From Excoecaria cochinchinensis (taxonomy: Eukaryota; Streptophyta; Magnoliopsida; Malpighiales; Euphorbiaceae): a DNA stretch of 64,000 bases. The notes below the pieces were generated by a model. It had not been told where the DNA came from. It worked only from the letters and a program-made list of their open reading frames with translations, and did not search any database. Location of the stretch: positions 2,258,001-2,322,000 of the forward strand of contig CANTUQ010000070.1 in NCBI GenBank assembly GCA_947683425.1. The letters run 5' to 3'. Positions 36,301 to 47,362 of the stretch are shown one piece after another. A program made the position numbers and the translations under genes. The first letter of the stretch is position 1; the number at the start of each line of letters is the position of its first letter.

Positions 36301-37061
36301 GTATTCCTAACTCTTTCAGAGATTTGACACTTCAGTGGGTTAGCTTATGTAAGGGCAAACTACAACAAAATGTCTGGATTATTTTGTACTCTGCTACCAT
36401 CTGGACACTTTGGGTTGAAAGAAATGCAAGGGTTTTCTCAGGCTCGAAACATCTCACAAAGGAGCAAGTATTTCATCTGATTCTGGCTAGAGCTAATTTT
36501 TGGATCAAATCCAATTGCTCTCTGAATTTCTTTAACCACCAGCCCCTGATCCTAGCAGTGGATGGTATCAAAGCTTGTTTTCAGCAAAAGTTTGTAATTT
36601 CATATCCATGTTGGTCCCCTCCACCTAGATCGACTCTGAAATGGAACACGGATGGTTCTTCTCGTGGGAAGCTGGGCCCTTCTGGTGCTGGCGGGGTTTT
36701 GAGGAATCCGCAAGGTCTCTTCATATGTATTTTCTCCTGTAATCTGGGCATAATGGATTCTAATGAGGCTGAATTAAGAGCTGTGGACAAAGCTCTTTCA
36801 TTCTCTCTTGATTTTCTTCTGAAGAATAATTCGGCTGTTGTTTTTGAATTGGACTCTAGCAATGTGGTCTGTTGGCTAGCTAATCCAAATAAGCCTAGAC
36901 CTTGGAAATTTGCTGCTATCTTTAATAGTATTGAGAATAATTTATCTCAGCTATATTCCTTCTCCTTTCTCCAGAGACCGAGATCTTGTAATTATGTTGC
37001 TGATTCTCTGGCAAAGCAGGGTGTATTTAGGGAGCAGGACTTAATTGCATGGTTGTAATGA
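33336..37061 (+). pseudogene. LINE B ORF2: partial endonuclease, reverse transcriptase, zf-RVT, RNase H
   Basis: Domains in order: end of the endonuclease (GDFNAVLN, FTWSNSVSSSRLDRFL, SDHSPILL); reverse transcriptase (DNSKAPEPDGFNFGF, DFRPISLIG, KIDFHKAFDSVSW, GLRQGDPLSPFLF, and the catalytic QYADDTIIF near 34957); YLGFPLGANPRK and GRLTLIKASL; a FWHDPWI element; zf-RVT (VPPKVDIFLWMALLNRLCTK, CTFCRLAEETTDHLLVLC); and RNase H (LKWNTDGSSRGKLGPSGAGG, FELDSSNVV, NYVADSLAKQGV) ending at 37058 plus stop. Lesions: a frame change near 33410, another near 33770, TGA near 33960, TAG at 35205-35207 and TAG at 35646-35648. It is more complete than LINE A but also inactive. Confidence 0.93.
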
Positions 37062-37770
37062 AGCGAGAGGTGTTTCCTTGGACTGATCCTGTCCTAAGTG
37101 GGAGTTTTCTATGATCAATTGAGAATCGGAGGTGGATGAGGTAGTGGAATCAATTGTTGCTGATGGAACAGGGCACGGGAATAGAATTGGAGCTTTTTGG
37201 CAGAGTGGGATGGTCTTGAAGAACTAAGTCCATGATTCTGAAGGTGGGGTATCTTGGTCAAGTTTTCGGATATGCTAATTTGGCTGGCTTGCTACTTCTG
37301 TTGTCTGATGGGCTTTTTTTCCTCTTGTACTCTTCTCCTTTTATTGTACTTTCTTTTGGCCTATAAAAAAAAAAAGGCTGATTTTGATCACAGAATGAGG
37401 CTAGAGAAATGGATTCTGTGGATACTCATTTGGAAATTATACGAAAAAAGGTTCTTAAGTGAAAACTCTATATTATGTGCTTGAGGCCTGCAATTGGGAT
37501 TCTGCAGGCGCTGTGGTTATGGTGTCCTTGAAGACTTGCAGAAATTAGACTAACAGGTTGTCTGAATGGCTGCTTCTTTGTAATGTTGATTTTGGTAATT
37601 TAATGGGGTAGTGTTGTCTAAGTCTATGCATCTGAATGTGGGGGCCTGCCGATTCTGGTTATTCCAAATATGCTATTGGATGGTTTGTAGTTTTTGTAGC
37701 CCGCTGGGCAGTTTTGCCTCCTTGTACACTTTTCTATTTTAATTGAATTTCATTGGCTTATCAAAAAAAA
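37062..37770 (+). other. LINE B double 3' UTR with two A-tracts
   Basis: The first 3' UTR ends TTGGCCTAT followed by 11 A (37365-37375). A second tail-like stretch (37376-37762) ends TTGGCTTATC followed by 8 A (37763-37770). Both ends share a CTTGTAC...TTTTAT...TTGG lead-in. The TSD follows only the second A-tract, so both were inserted together. Confidence 0.75.
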
Positions 37771-38012
37771 ATGTAAAGGTTCTAGTATTGTTAATTTCAA
37801 AAGACAACGATCCACTTTGGTCGGTTAATGAGTTGAAAGACATTGAGAACAGGCTTGGTGAGAGATGAAAGGTGGTTATTTTTGATGGAAGAGGGCATGG
37901 GTTTGCACATCAACCAAACTCTCCTGACGAGGATAGAGATGAAGAGTGGGCATTTGTAATCATGAGAAACTGGTTGTATGATTGTTTGGTCTTTAGAATA
38001 AAATGGAATTAA

Positions 38013-39295
38013 TAAGCATCTAAATTAATAGGCATCTTAGAATAAAAATTTGAATTTTGAAAGTCATGTAAATTAATAAGCATTGCCTTTTAGTATTGTA
38101 ACTGTTATCAATTTTTATACTTGATGTTGACAGTCATGTAATAAGCATTGCTTATGCCACTGAGTATGTATGTATGTATGTGCATGGAATCATTTTAATC
38201 ATCCCCCATCTTATCTTCATGAAAGAACAAAAAGAAATTAAGAAAAGAAAAACTGATCTTTTGTCATCATGGGATCCACAAGTTTTTGGTTTTACTGCGT
38301 TGGATATGATACAAACGTTTTTGTCATCGTTGGATATTTTTCTAGTGTTAAAAATTGAAACAAGAAGTAGGTGATAATTAAAGCAAGAAATTATTGGGCA
38401 AGTCCAAGTCGTTGTCTTTTTCCTCTTTATTAATGGTATAAGAAATTATTGACAGACATTGGCTTTGTCTTTTGCTTTCCTACTTATTCCACAACTACTT
38501 TCATTTCTCATGTAAATTCTTAGCATTTGGCTCTATTAGCAGTGATTTTTGTGTAGGTTTGAATTAAGCTTTTATAGTACTAATTAGTGATTTATGTGTT
38601 CTTAATTTTTCCAATCACTGATTCTTTCATTTTGTTGTTTTTTGCGATTTTCAGCTGATTTTGATTGAATCCTTTACTCTCTTTTTTTCTGGAGATTTCA
38701 TATTATTTCTCTATTTGTGTGCTTCCGGATAAGAAATCCAGTATCCCATTTTGGATTGTATTAGTAAGTTTTCTTTTTTTTTTATCAAAATAGCACTAAT
38801 TTGATGTTCTTGCTTCCAAATTGACGAGAAATTGCGAAAAAACAACTAGATCTGTCCATGTGCGACCAGATCTGCACCCGCCTTGGATAATTAAATGGCT
38901 TTTTATTAATTATGTAGTTCACATTTTCTTGCATTTCTTTAATGTAAATTTTATTGTCTAATTCGTGTTTTCTTGCCTTTCTTTCAGTTGTTATTATTTA
39001 TATTTGGTGGTAGATTTATTGGATTAGCTCTTGGCGGGTAAGTACAACTCTTTATTCAAATACTTTGTTTTCTTTTTCATCAATATTAGTTTTATGTGCA
39101 CGTATGTTAAACATTATGAACTTTTACGTTTCAAAATTCAATGTATATGAATGAGTAAAATATCAAGAATACATATATTAGTGTTTGTTTACACCTACCC
39201 AAAAATTAATAGCACATTTAGATATCACAAATAATTGAAACTAAAACTAGATTATCTTTCAACTGAGATTAAAAAATTAGCCACACATGTTCATC
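38013..39295. other. Non-coding stretch
   Basis: No supported gene or element; AT-rich with T-runs. Confidence 0.5.
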
Positions 39296-39302
39296 GCTAA
39301 AA

Positions 39303-39813
39303 TAGGGTTAATTAAGTCTGTGGTCATCGAATTTTGGGGTTTATAATCAAATGGTAATAATAAAATAATTTGTAACACAAAAATCATCAAACTTTTATTT
39401 TATTTCAATTAAGATAAAAATGACAAAAAAATTAATTTTTCGTTACCGGAGAGCCACGCAAATATGCCACGTTATCAGTAATCTTCTAGAACGCGCCTAG
39501 TTAGCATGCGATATGGCCCGCTTACATGGAGGAATTGACACGTCAGCAAGTACACGTGTCATGCCAACCTGTACAAAAAGAGAAAAAATAAGTCTTACTG
39601 ACGTGTACTTACTGACATGTCAATTCCTCCATGTAGGCGGGCCATATTGGCATATTTATGTGACCCTTCAGTGACGAAAAATTAATTTTTCAGTCATTTT
39701 TACCTTAATTGAAAAACAAAATAAAAATTTGATGATTTTGTGTTACAAATTATTTTATTATAACTATTTGGTTATAAGCCCCAAAATTCAATGAACACAG
39801 ATGTAATTAACCT
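39303..39813. mobile_element. Fold-back MITE, about 510 bp
   Basis: The left arm (GGGTTAATTAAGTCTGTGG ... AAAAATTAATTTTTCG) is the reverse complement of the right arm (CGAAAAATTAATTTTT ... TGTAATTAACCT) over more than 150 bases, with a second inverted block around the centre (ACACGTCAG / CTGACGTGT). Both sides are flanked by GCTAAAA (39296-39302, 39814-39820), extendable to 9 bases with one mismatch, which fits a Mutator-like origin. Confidence 0.75.
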
Positions 39814-39820
39814 GCTAAAA

Positions 39821-40380
39821 CAGAACAAAAGAGAGAAAAAAATACTGGCATAATGAATACTCTAGCATCCCTCAAAATTATGTTAAATGTCTCCCTTTTC
39901 TTACAGCGTTTTTCTCTCATAAACCTAAGAGAATCCTAACTAGAATAGGAAAGTTAAATATAATTAATAATAACCTTCTTTTACTGAAAATATTATAATT
40001 TCCTAATTAAGGAGCCAACAAAATCCTTCTCCCAAAAGAAAAGGAATAGTCCATTTAACAATCCAAGATCAATTGGAACTCAAAGCCTATTTGTTAGCGC
40101 CTTGTGCCTATAAGACTTCCACTGCAGCTTCAACATCATCAGCTCCTTATGCCCATAAGGATACTATAGCAATCATGTCTCAAAATGCCAAAGTATACTT
40201 AGATCGATCACTTTCCTCCTTTATGCACAATTAACCTGCCAAGAACTAAATCTACATATTTTGATCCAAAAATGTCAGTAAATCAAAAGAATATGTGTAA
40301 TATATATCACCTATCACAAATTTAGGTGGTTGTGACATGTACACTACTTCATCCAAAGTCAAGTGAATGAAGGCATTGGC
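39821..40380. other. Non-coding stretch
   Basis: Nothing recognised apart from possible further degenerate Copia sequence. Confidence 0.4.
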
Positions 40381-41330
40381 GATAGCCAATTAAGGGACCG
40401 ATCAACCTTGAGTAACTGCAAGAGACAATAAGAGGTAAATTGTAGCTAGTGTCAAAATCAAACTAAAAGTATCATGAAAATCAATTCCAAGTCCCTGATG
40501 GTTATCCATAGCAACCAAACAAGCTTTGTATCTATCCAATGTACCATTCGGGTGACGTTTGGTCTTAAACACTCACTTGCAATTAATCATATTATGTGCT
40601 TCAGAAAGAGGTACAAGTGTCGAAGTTCCATTTTTGAAGAAAGCATGATACTTGGAATTCATGGTCTCACTCCAAATGTGAATACTTTTTACAGCTTGGA
40701 AGTAAGTAACCGGATCCACCTCTTTAGCTATTGCAACAACATTAGAAAATGACTACTTAGGTTTTAAAGAACTAGGTTGGGCATCGATTGTCATAAGATG
40801 TATGCGATGAAGCAATGGAAAGGTTGCATGGTGCTGCAGTGAATCACCAACAACAATATGATAAACATGGATATTAGCAACAATAAACAAACCTCAATTA
40901 TTAGAGGTCGGTTTGGAAGCATCCTAGCATGTAGGTTGTGTAGCCCAATGTATTTGGTAAGGTGGATGTTGCTAAGGCTATCATGATAAACAACGAATCA
41001 GTAGTTGTAAAAGGACGTGATGGTGGAATTGGCTCGGTTTGTTAGGGCTTGAGTAGTATAGGCAAAGCAATAGTAGAGGATGTAGGTATTGGAAGAGTTA
41101 TTTCTAAGGGCGATGAAGGGGTGGTGTGGCACCGACATAGACAAAAATGGAAAATCTGTTCATTAAAGAGAATATGATGCGAGACATTGAAAGTTTTAGC
41201 AAAAATATCAAAACGTTTATACCCTTTATGAATTCTACTATAACTGAGAAACACACAAGGAGTATAATAAACATCCAATTTATTTTTGGAATAAGGTCAC
41301 AACCAACGAAAACACAAACAACCATATACA
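40381..41330 (-). pseudogene. Degenerate Copia pol fragment
   Basis: On the minus strand the segment after integrase reads CVFLSYSRIHKGYKRFDIF and SHHILFNEQIFHF, matching the Copia pattern (L-G-Y...H-K-G-Y-x-C...S-R-H-V-x-F-x-E-x-x-F-P-F). Further left is the start of reverse transcriptase (SEAHNMINCK, VFKTKRHPNGTLDRYKACLVA, GIDFHDTFS). Several stops and frame changes interrupt it, and no LTR or catalytic YVDD part was found. It is a different and older copy than those at 8430 and 46323. Call based on motif order on the minus strand. Confidence 0.7.
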
Positions 41331-43004
41331 TAGAGCATAGCGTAATCATGTTTATTTACTATCCAAACCGTCATGATCCAATCCAACCCATTTTTCACTC
41401 ATATATAGGTATGTGTGTGTAACACTCTCTACCGACAATCTAGCTCATTTCACTTATTATGGCCCAGAACTGGTTTGATGGGGTGTCACACAGCGGGACT
41501 TATAACTCAACTCACGTATTCTAGCATGCATTCACATTTCCGTTATAACAACTTATTTTCACATAAACGAAATGCTAACACTTTTTCTTTAATTCCATAC
41601 AAATAATAAAGAAACTGCGCATATGATAATCTTTACACTTTAACATTTATATACATTCACTATGTTTATATTCACTTTTACAATACAATACTACTTATCA
41701 TAATTACATTTTGTCTCTTTTACAGATTGAATATTACATTATATACATTGGTTATACAACAGAATCCTACAATCACACTTCTCCCCTAACTCTGTGTTGG
41801 CCTTGACCTTTGCAACATTTCCTTGAGGGTCACCTTAGTACTTGTACCTACACGATTTAAAAATCCGTACTAAGCAATGGCTCAGTGGAAAACATATAAA
41901 GCAATGCTGACTTCTAAATGAAGTCCCAAAAGCAAAATATAGCAATAAATATACATAAAATAAATACATCTCATAGCAATTAAGCAATAAATCTTGTTCA
42001 CTCCATTTCGTTATTAACATGCATTCACAAATCCATCTCACAAACACTAAGACATTCACTCGTGATCACTTCACTTCATTATTAAACATACATTCTCATT
42101 AACATGCATTCGTATATTTACAATCTACTAACTCACAATCATTTCACTAATATGCACTTATAGCTTTAATAACACTGAACACCCTTTTGTTGCCTGAATC
42201 CTCATTAAGGATGGATAACGGGAACACGGATACCAAATATGGTATCAAACACTAGGTATTGATTAAACAATACCAACCTCTAAAGACACTTACACTGGAT
42301 ACCAAAAAGGTATCAAATCATTGGACACCAATGCGATGTCATCATTAGCAGCTGCAAACAATATCTCTTATAGGTATATCTATCTATCCACGACTATGTA
42401 CGATTTAGGCATAAGTATAAACTGTACATGTACATACTAATTCACTTTACGTAACATTCATTAGATATTCCATCCAATCAATGCACACTCAACTACGATT
42501 ATTTATCAACTATACGTTACCCTAAACATGTGTCAAGCATTCAAGTAGATAAGTATGCCAAAACATCACTAGGTACAAGCATGTATTCCTTATATACATT
42601 TTACTTTCATTGTTAAATAAATACATTTTCACTTGTTACATGTCCACCCATTTAATATTTATCTTTAAAACTCTAATGTGTCATTAACTCCGTTACACTC
42701 TAAGAATAAATATCCGAACTCGATTACACATAATACATGTTTATCAACAATGAAAATACATATAATTCACTTTTATCTTTATAGCATTCTGTTCAATGCA
42801 TAATGTCATATCTTATATATGTTGAGTCACATTTTATCTTAACATTGGAAGGATTAAAATGCTACTAAATTAAAAAGACTAAATTGTAAAGTAATAAGTT
42901 TTAGGTATCAAAGTGTAAAAATGGTATTTCCTAAGTCATATTATTACATATATGTTTTTAAATGTGAGTTTCACATTAATTGAATATGTGAACCGTATCA
43001 GTCC
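41331..43004. mobile_element. Probable older gypsy LTR remnant (TGTAACAC type), interrupted at 43005
   Basis: The sequence from TGTAACACTCTCTACCG (about 41418) resembles the start of the LTR at 43005 (TGTAACACCC). Both have a GCTCAGTGG block a few hundred bases in (41879, 43599). The text CCGTATCAGTCC | GTCCGTTCAATTG reads through when 43005-46218 plus one TSD is removed, so this is the target of the inner LTR. The outer boundaries are not defined. Confidence 0.4.
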
Positions 43005-43779
43005 TGTAACACCCTTAAATCGTTGTTTTACTGGATTTTGCAATTACCATGATTGTTTGATATATGTTTAATATACATGTAATAAAATGGGTAATTTTTT
43101 TTTCTTTTCTCTTTTTGTTCATTTCATTTTCTTATTAGATATTTATTTGTCGACGTATCTATAACTGTCTAATTTTACTATTCATTTGGTCAAAATTTCA
43201 ACAGTATAACGGCTATATAGGTAATCCTATCCTCCTGCAATTTGTAAAAATAACACTCCCAATACAATCTCAATCATCCCACAACCACCATCAACCACAA
43301 TACATCAAATTTTAACATCATTTCATCAAGTGGAAACCCATATAATACATACATCATATAACATATATGGTTTATATTCGTAACATATAAAAGTCTTCAT
43401 ATAGCCACATATTATCCATTTACATACATAACCATTTACATTGCATCACATATATACATGCCATAACATAAATCTCAAAATATTGCTTCATAACTTCTTC
43501 TCCTCAAGCTCCCAAAAGATTAGTTGTAGGCTTGCTCCAATCTGATCGATCTACTAACCTAACCTGCTTGCAACAACACTATGCGTTGAGCATAATTTGC
43601 TCAGTGGTGGATATTAATTCTAATATTTTCCATTCAATCATACATTCACACACATACATGCATTAGTACATGTTATAACTATACATTTAATATATTAATC
43701 TCTAACTAAATCAATAAATAAATATTCATATTTTTTCTACATTTCTTATATTACTCTCATTATTCTTATTACTATATTT

Positions 43780-43782
<3 letters not shown>

Positions 43783-43830
<48 letters not shown>

Positions 43831-43832
43831 TA
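43783..43832. repeat. (TA)n microsatellite
   Basis: About 50 bases of TA repeat with one CATA interruption. Confidence 0.9.
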
Positions 43833-44597
43833 TTCTCATTTTCTTAATTAAAATTCTTTAATTTCCATTTTAACTATCATCATGTCAAACTTTGCTATTA
43901 GTCCTTAAATTAGACTAAAATTGCCAAATTACCATTTAGTACCTATTTTATTCTTCTTTTCCAATTTTTCCCTTTATTTCATTAAAATTTACTATTTTTC
44001 CACTAAAATTTATTTTTCATTCATTTTCTATCATTTTATGTGTAAATTACCCTTTTAGTCCTTAGAAAGCCATTTTTATACAAATTACACTTTTAGTCCC
44101 TATTTTTAATTTTCATTCCATTATGTTATTGTTAACTTTCTAATTTACACATTTCTACTCCTTTAACCTTATATCTTGCATAACTTCCATTTAGTCCATC
44201 TAACTTTCAATTATTTACAGAATTACCCTTTTATCTAATTTCTTTTACACTTATTCTACATTTTCATATTTAATCTTATTTTCTTAATTTGCCCCCAGTA
44301 ATTATCCGGTAGAAATCTCTGAACCGGATACAAGGAACGTGGACATCCACAGGTCCAGAACAGTTAAAAAGTGACCACGAAAGACCACCACAGTCATTCA
44401 CATTTAACATTTAAAGCATAGTAAATAGTTAAGCATTTTAGTTATGGTAAACCACCATTTGCCTACTTAAGCGAGTCGCCATGACTCATACCTCGGTATA
44501 AGTATCCCTCCTGAACTAGATTTAACTACCAGAAATACTAAAGGCAATATACATTAATTTATCATTTGTATCCATACTTTTCATTATTTATACAATT

Positions 44598-44632
44598 CCA
44601 CATCACATCACATCACATCACATCATATCACA
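44598..44632. repeat. (CACAT)n short tandem repeat
   Basis: Six to seven CACAT units in a row within the solo LTR. Confidence 0.85.
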
Positions 44633-46322
44633 TTCTCATTCTTTATTTATACATGCAGCATAATAAACTCACATACATTTCTTTTCATTTCATTTCCATG
44701 TGCACATAATCATAAACATCACAATTCATCAATTTTCTCATTGAATACCACTCGGCCACATTATACTTTCATCCTCCAAATTATTTTCTTTCAAATTTTA
44801 TAGTTCCATGTCATTTCTTTAAGCAATCTTCACTCAATTATACCATTATTTCATTTTAAACTTACATAATTCACTTTTATCATTTAATTTATAAAAATTA
44901 TCATTAAATTTTTATAAGCTTTTTTTTAATTCTATTTTTAATTTCATGCATTAAATTCCTTTAAACATCAAAAGTCATTATGTTTCACCCTAGTAGCCCA
45001 TTCGGCCCAACCTACAAATCACCCTCCACTTTTATTCTTTTCATAATTTCCATGTTATCCATCATTTTTCAACCTAAGTAATGCATTTCTATGCTTATAT
45101 GATTTTATACATGCATATTATTCAATCTCACACATGAACATATACATAAACATAAACTAAATAAATGGAAAATAAGAGAATATGTATCCACAAACCTCAA
45201 TTCCTCTCTTTTCAAGCTTATTCTTCCTTCTCCTTTCCTTTTTCTTTGGTTTTCACTTCCTAATCCTTTTCTCCTTCAATCATTAGTCTTTCTCCAAATT
45301 TCTTCTTCCATAATTAAAAATATACACATAATAATAATTTCTACCTTAAATTCTACCCCAAAAACCATTTAAACCATTAAAATCTATGTACTAAATTAAC
45401 TTACTTGAATTCTGCTTTACACTTATTCTTCACTCTTTCTTTCACTTCTTTCACTCCAATTGAGTTCTTAAGATTGCTATCTCTGGAATTAGGGCCTTAG
45501 AATTTATTGAAGCATAAAATTTGAGTGAATTTTTTATGAAAAATGAGAAGAAAATCAAGGAAGATGGAGGAGAAGAAACCACAGTTTGGAGGGCTGAATA
45601 GGACGGAAGAAACTTCTCCAAAATTCTGATTTTTTCAGCTTTTATACCCTCCTTTATTGGGTCAAACCATGGTCCAACCAATAGGTCCAACTCATTAAGC
45701 CCAATTAGGTTAAAAATGATTATTTTGGCCAAATTTTTTTCTACCACTTCTCTAACTCAATTTATCAAAAAAATGTATCCATAATTCTTGAAAAATATTT
45801 ATTTTTTTACATAAATATTTTTGGATCAATCGGACACCGTTTTTCAGTTCGGTAAATTTTTACCAGTCCGATAATCCAATTTTCAGTGTTACTGTAAAAT
45901 TAATTTTTCATTACCAAATAATCTCCCATATTATTTCTAGTGATTTTATGTATTTGAATAATTTTTCAGAGGTTTCAACATAAATTTTAGATCTGGTCAA
46001 ACCTCGGTCAAATCCTGCACTATTTAAACAGAAACTGTGTCTTCTTAAAATTTTTGACTTTTAAATGCCTATTTGACCTCAATTTCACTTCAAATTTCAT
46101 CATCGGACTCATCATGAATAGTACTTTCCGATGATCATATAAAATATTTTTCATCCCGGGTGACACTATTTTTGCTAGAAAGTACTATTCATGATTTACC
46201 GAGTTTTAGGCTATTACAGGTCCGTTCAATTGTATGATTTTAAGGTTTTATTTTCGAATTTTCCTTTGCGGGTTTCAAGGTGCACGTGAGCGAACTATAT
46301 TAAGAAATATAATTGTAATATT

Positions 46323-46531
46323 TGTTGATTTACCTTAGCTAGCATCTGTTGTAATTCCATTAATGTAGGCGAATCACGATTTATTAGACAACGAATCAGC
46401 TCTAATTTATTTCCTAGATAGTCTTGTACAGCTCTATAAATATTTTGTAAATATTTCTGCACTTAATACAGAAAACGTTCATTCTATTATTCTCTGTTTC
46501 ATTCTCTGTTCAGATACCTTTGTTTTTAACA
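46323..46531 (+). mobile_element. Copia 5' LTR, about 209 bp
   Basis: TGTTGATTTACC ... TTTTTAACA, followed at once by the PBS. A TATAAATA box lies at about 46435. The left boundary is inferred from the TG start (flank ATATT); no matching 3' LTR or TSD was found. Confidence 0.6.
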
Positions 46532-46543
46532 TGGTATCAGAGC
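46532..46543 (+). promoter_or_regulatory. Copia primer-binding site
   Basis: TGGTATCAGAGC directly after the LTR, complementary to initiator tRNA-Met as in most Copia elements. Confidence 0.93.
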
Positions 46544-46585
46544 AATAATTCTGGTACCTGATCATTCTCTTCACCAAATCAACAA

Positions 46586-47362
46586 ATGACTCTTGAAGAA
46601 ACATCATCCGTTTCAGCAACAACCAATACAAACACCAAGAACATGACTCCTACCACAGACCCATCCAATCCATTCTATATTCATCCATCAGATCATCCAA
46701 GCCAAATCCTTGTCCCAACAAAATTAAATGGCTCCAATTATTCATCATGGAGCAAGTCATTGATTCATGCGCTCACAGTCAAAAACAAAATTGGCTTTAT
46801 CAATGGATCCATTCAACCACCTTCAGAAACTGAAAAACCAGTCGAATATGCCATATGGAATCAGTGCAACAGTCTGATTTTATCATGGCTAACACATGCT
46901 ATTGAACCAGATCTAGCCACAGGAGTTATACATGCTACATCAGCTCGACAAGTTTGGGAGGATTTCAAAGACCAATTTTCACAGAAAAACGCACCAACGA
47001 TATATCAGATCCAGAAATCTTTAGCCTCTCTCTCACAAGGTACCATGTCGATTTCGACCTATTTCACAAAAATTAAAGGTCTTTGGGATGAACTGGAGAC
47101 TTATCAAACACCTCCTACCTGCAATCAGATGAAAGCACACAATGATCAGAAAGAAGAAGATCGATTAATGCAATTCTTAATGGGTTTGAATGATGCCTAT
47201 AGCAATGTCCATACAAATATCCTGATGATGTCGCCATTGCCCAATGTTCGTCAAGCATACTCACTTGTTGTCCAAGATGAAGCCCAAAGACTTATGACTT
47301 CTGAACCAATTGAAAATTTCTCCATTGCTGCTGCTGTCAGAGCCATATCAATAACTCCCTAA
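46586..47362 (+). CDS. Copia gag (Retrotran_gag type), frame intact to 47362
   Basis: The capsid-like protein of the Copia element. ATG 46586 is the first start after the PBS. There is a Thr/Ser-rich N-terminus, then HPSDHPSQILVPTKLNGSNY and SSWSKSLIHALTVKNKIGFI, a QVWEDFKDQFSQKN and a FLMGLNDAYSNVHTNIL block, all typical of plant Copia gag. The frame ends at 47362. The zinc knuckles (CDHCSREGHTVENC and CTFCDKKGHTEERC) continue just downstream in another frame, so a frameshift separates them from the core. It precedes pol in the normal order. Together the pieces form one decayed polyprotein gene. Confidence 0.85.
   Translation: MTLEETSSVSATTNTNTKNMTPTTDPSNPFYIHPSDHPSQILVPTKLNGSNYSSWSKSLIHALTVKNKIGFINGSIQPPSETEKPVEYAIWNQCNSLILSWLTHAIEPDLATGVIHATSARQVWEDFKDQFSQKNAPTIYQIQKSLASLSQGTMSISTYFTKIKGLWDELETYQTPPTCNQMKAHNDQKEEDRLMQFLMGLNDAYSNVHTNILMMSPLPNVRQAYSLVVQDEAQRLMTSEPIENFSIAAAVRAISITP

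Larger units (their letters stand above)
33336..37770 (+). mobile_element. LINE B, 5'-truncated L1-type LINE
   Basis: 4435 bp between the two TSD copies. It starts inside the endonuclease domain (GDFNAVLN), as expected for target-primed reverse transcription that stopped early, and ends GCTTATC plus 8 A. It contains two successive 3' ends (see 37059-37770). Same strand and same family as LINE A. Confidence 0.95.
33252..38012 (+). pseudogene. Dienelactone hydrolase-like last exon, split by LINE B
   Basis: After an acceptor-like TTCTTCCTCTTCAG the frame reads FGIGVSF, a TAA stop where Tyr is expected, then GTRMYP and VKVPVLL up to 33335. It resumes after LINE B and one TSD copy at 37795 with SKDNDPLWSVNELKDIENRL, a TGA, then KVVIFDGRGHGFAHQPNSP and AFVIMRNWLYD, ending TAA at 38010-38012. 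The D-P-L and G-H-G-F motifs fit the catalytic Asp and His end of plant dienelactone-hydrolase (carboxymethylenebutenolidase-like) alpha/beta hydrolases. Two stops plus the LINE make it a pseudogene. No upstream exon was found. The family call is from memory of the motif pattern. Confidence 0.6.
43005..46218 (+). mobile_element. Solo LTR, gypsy type, 3214 bp
   Basis: Begins TGTAACACCCTTAAATCG and ends TTTAGGCTATTACA (TG...CA). The flanks AGTCC (43000-43004) and GGTCC (46219-46223) match at four of five bases, consistent with a decayed 5-bp TSD. No internal coding region. The strand is assigned only from the TGTAACACC terminus and is uncertain. Confidence 0.6.

Noticed and set aside
38690..39060. 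Possible 5' UTR and intron of a host gene
   Set aside because: Some GT/AG-like sites and GC-richer words but no open exon; too weak.
41835..42059. Minus-strand hydrophobic frame as a membrane protein
   Set aside because: AT-rich LTR-like sequence; composition explains the Phe/Tyr/Leu-rich translation.
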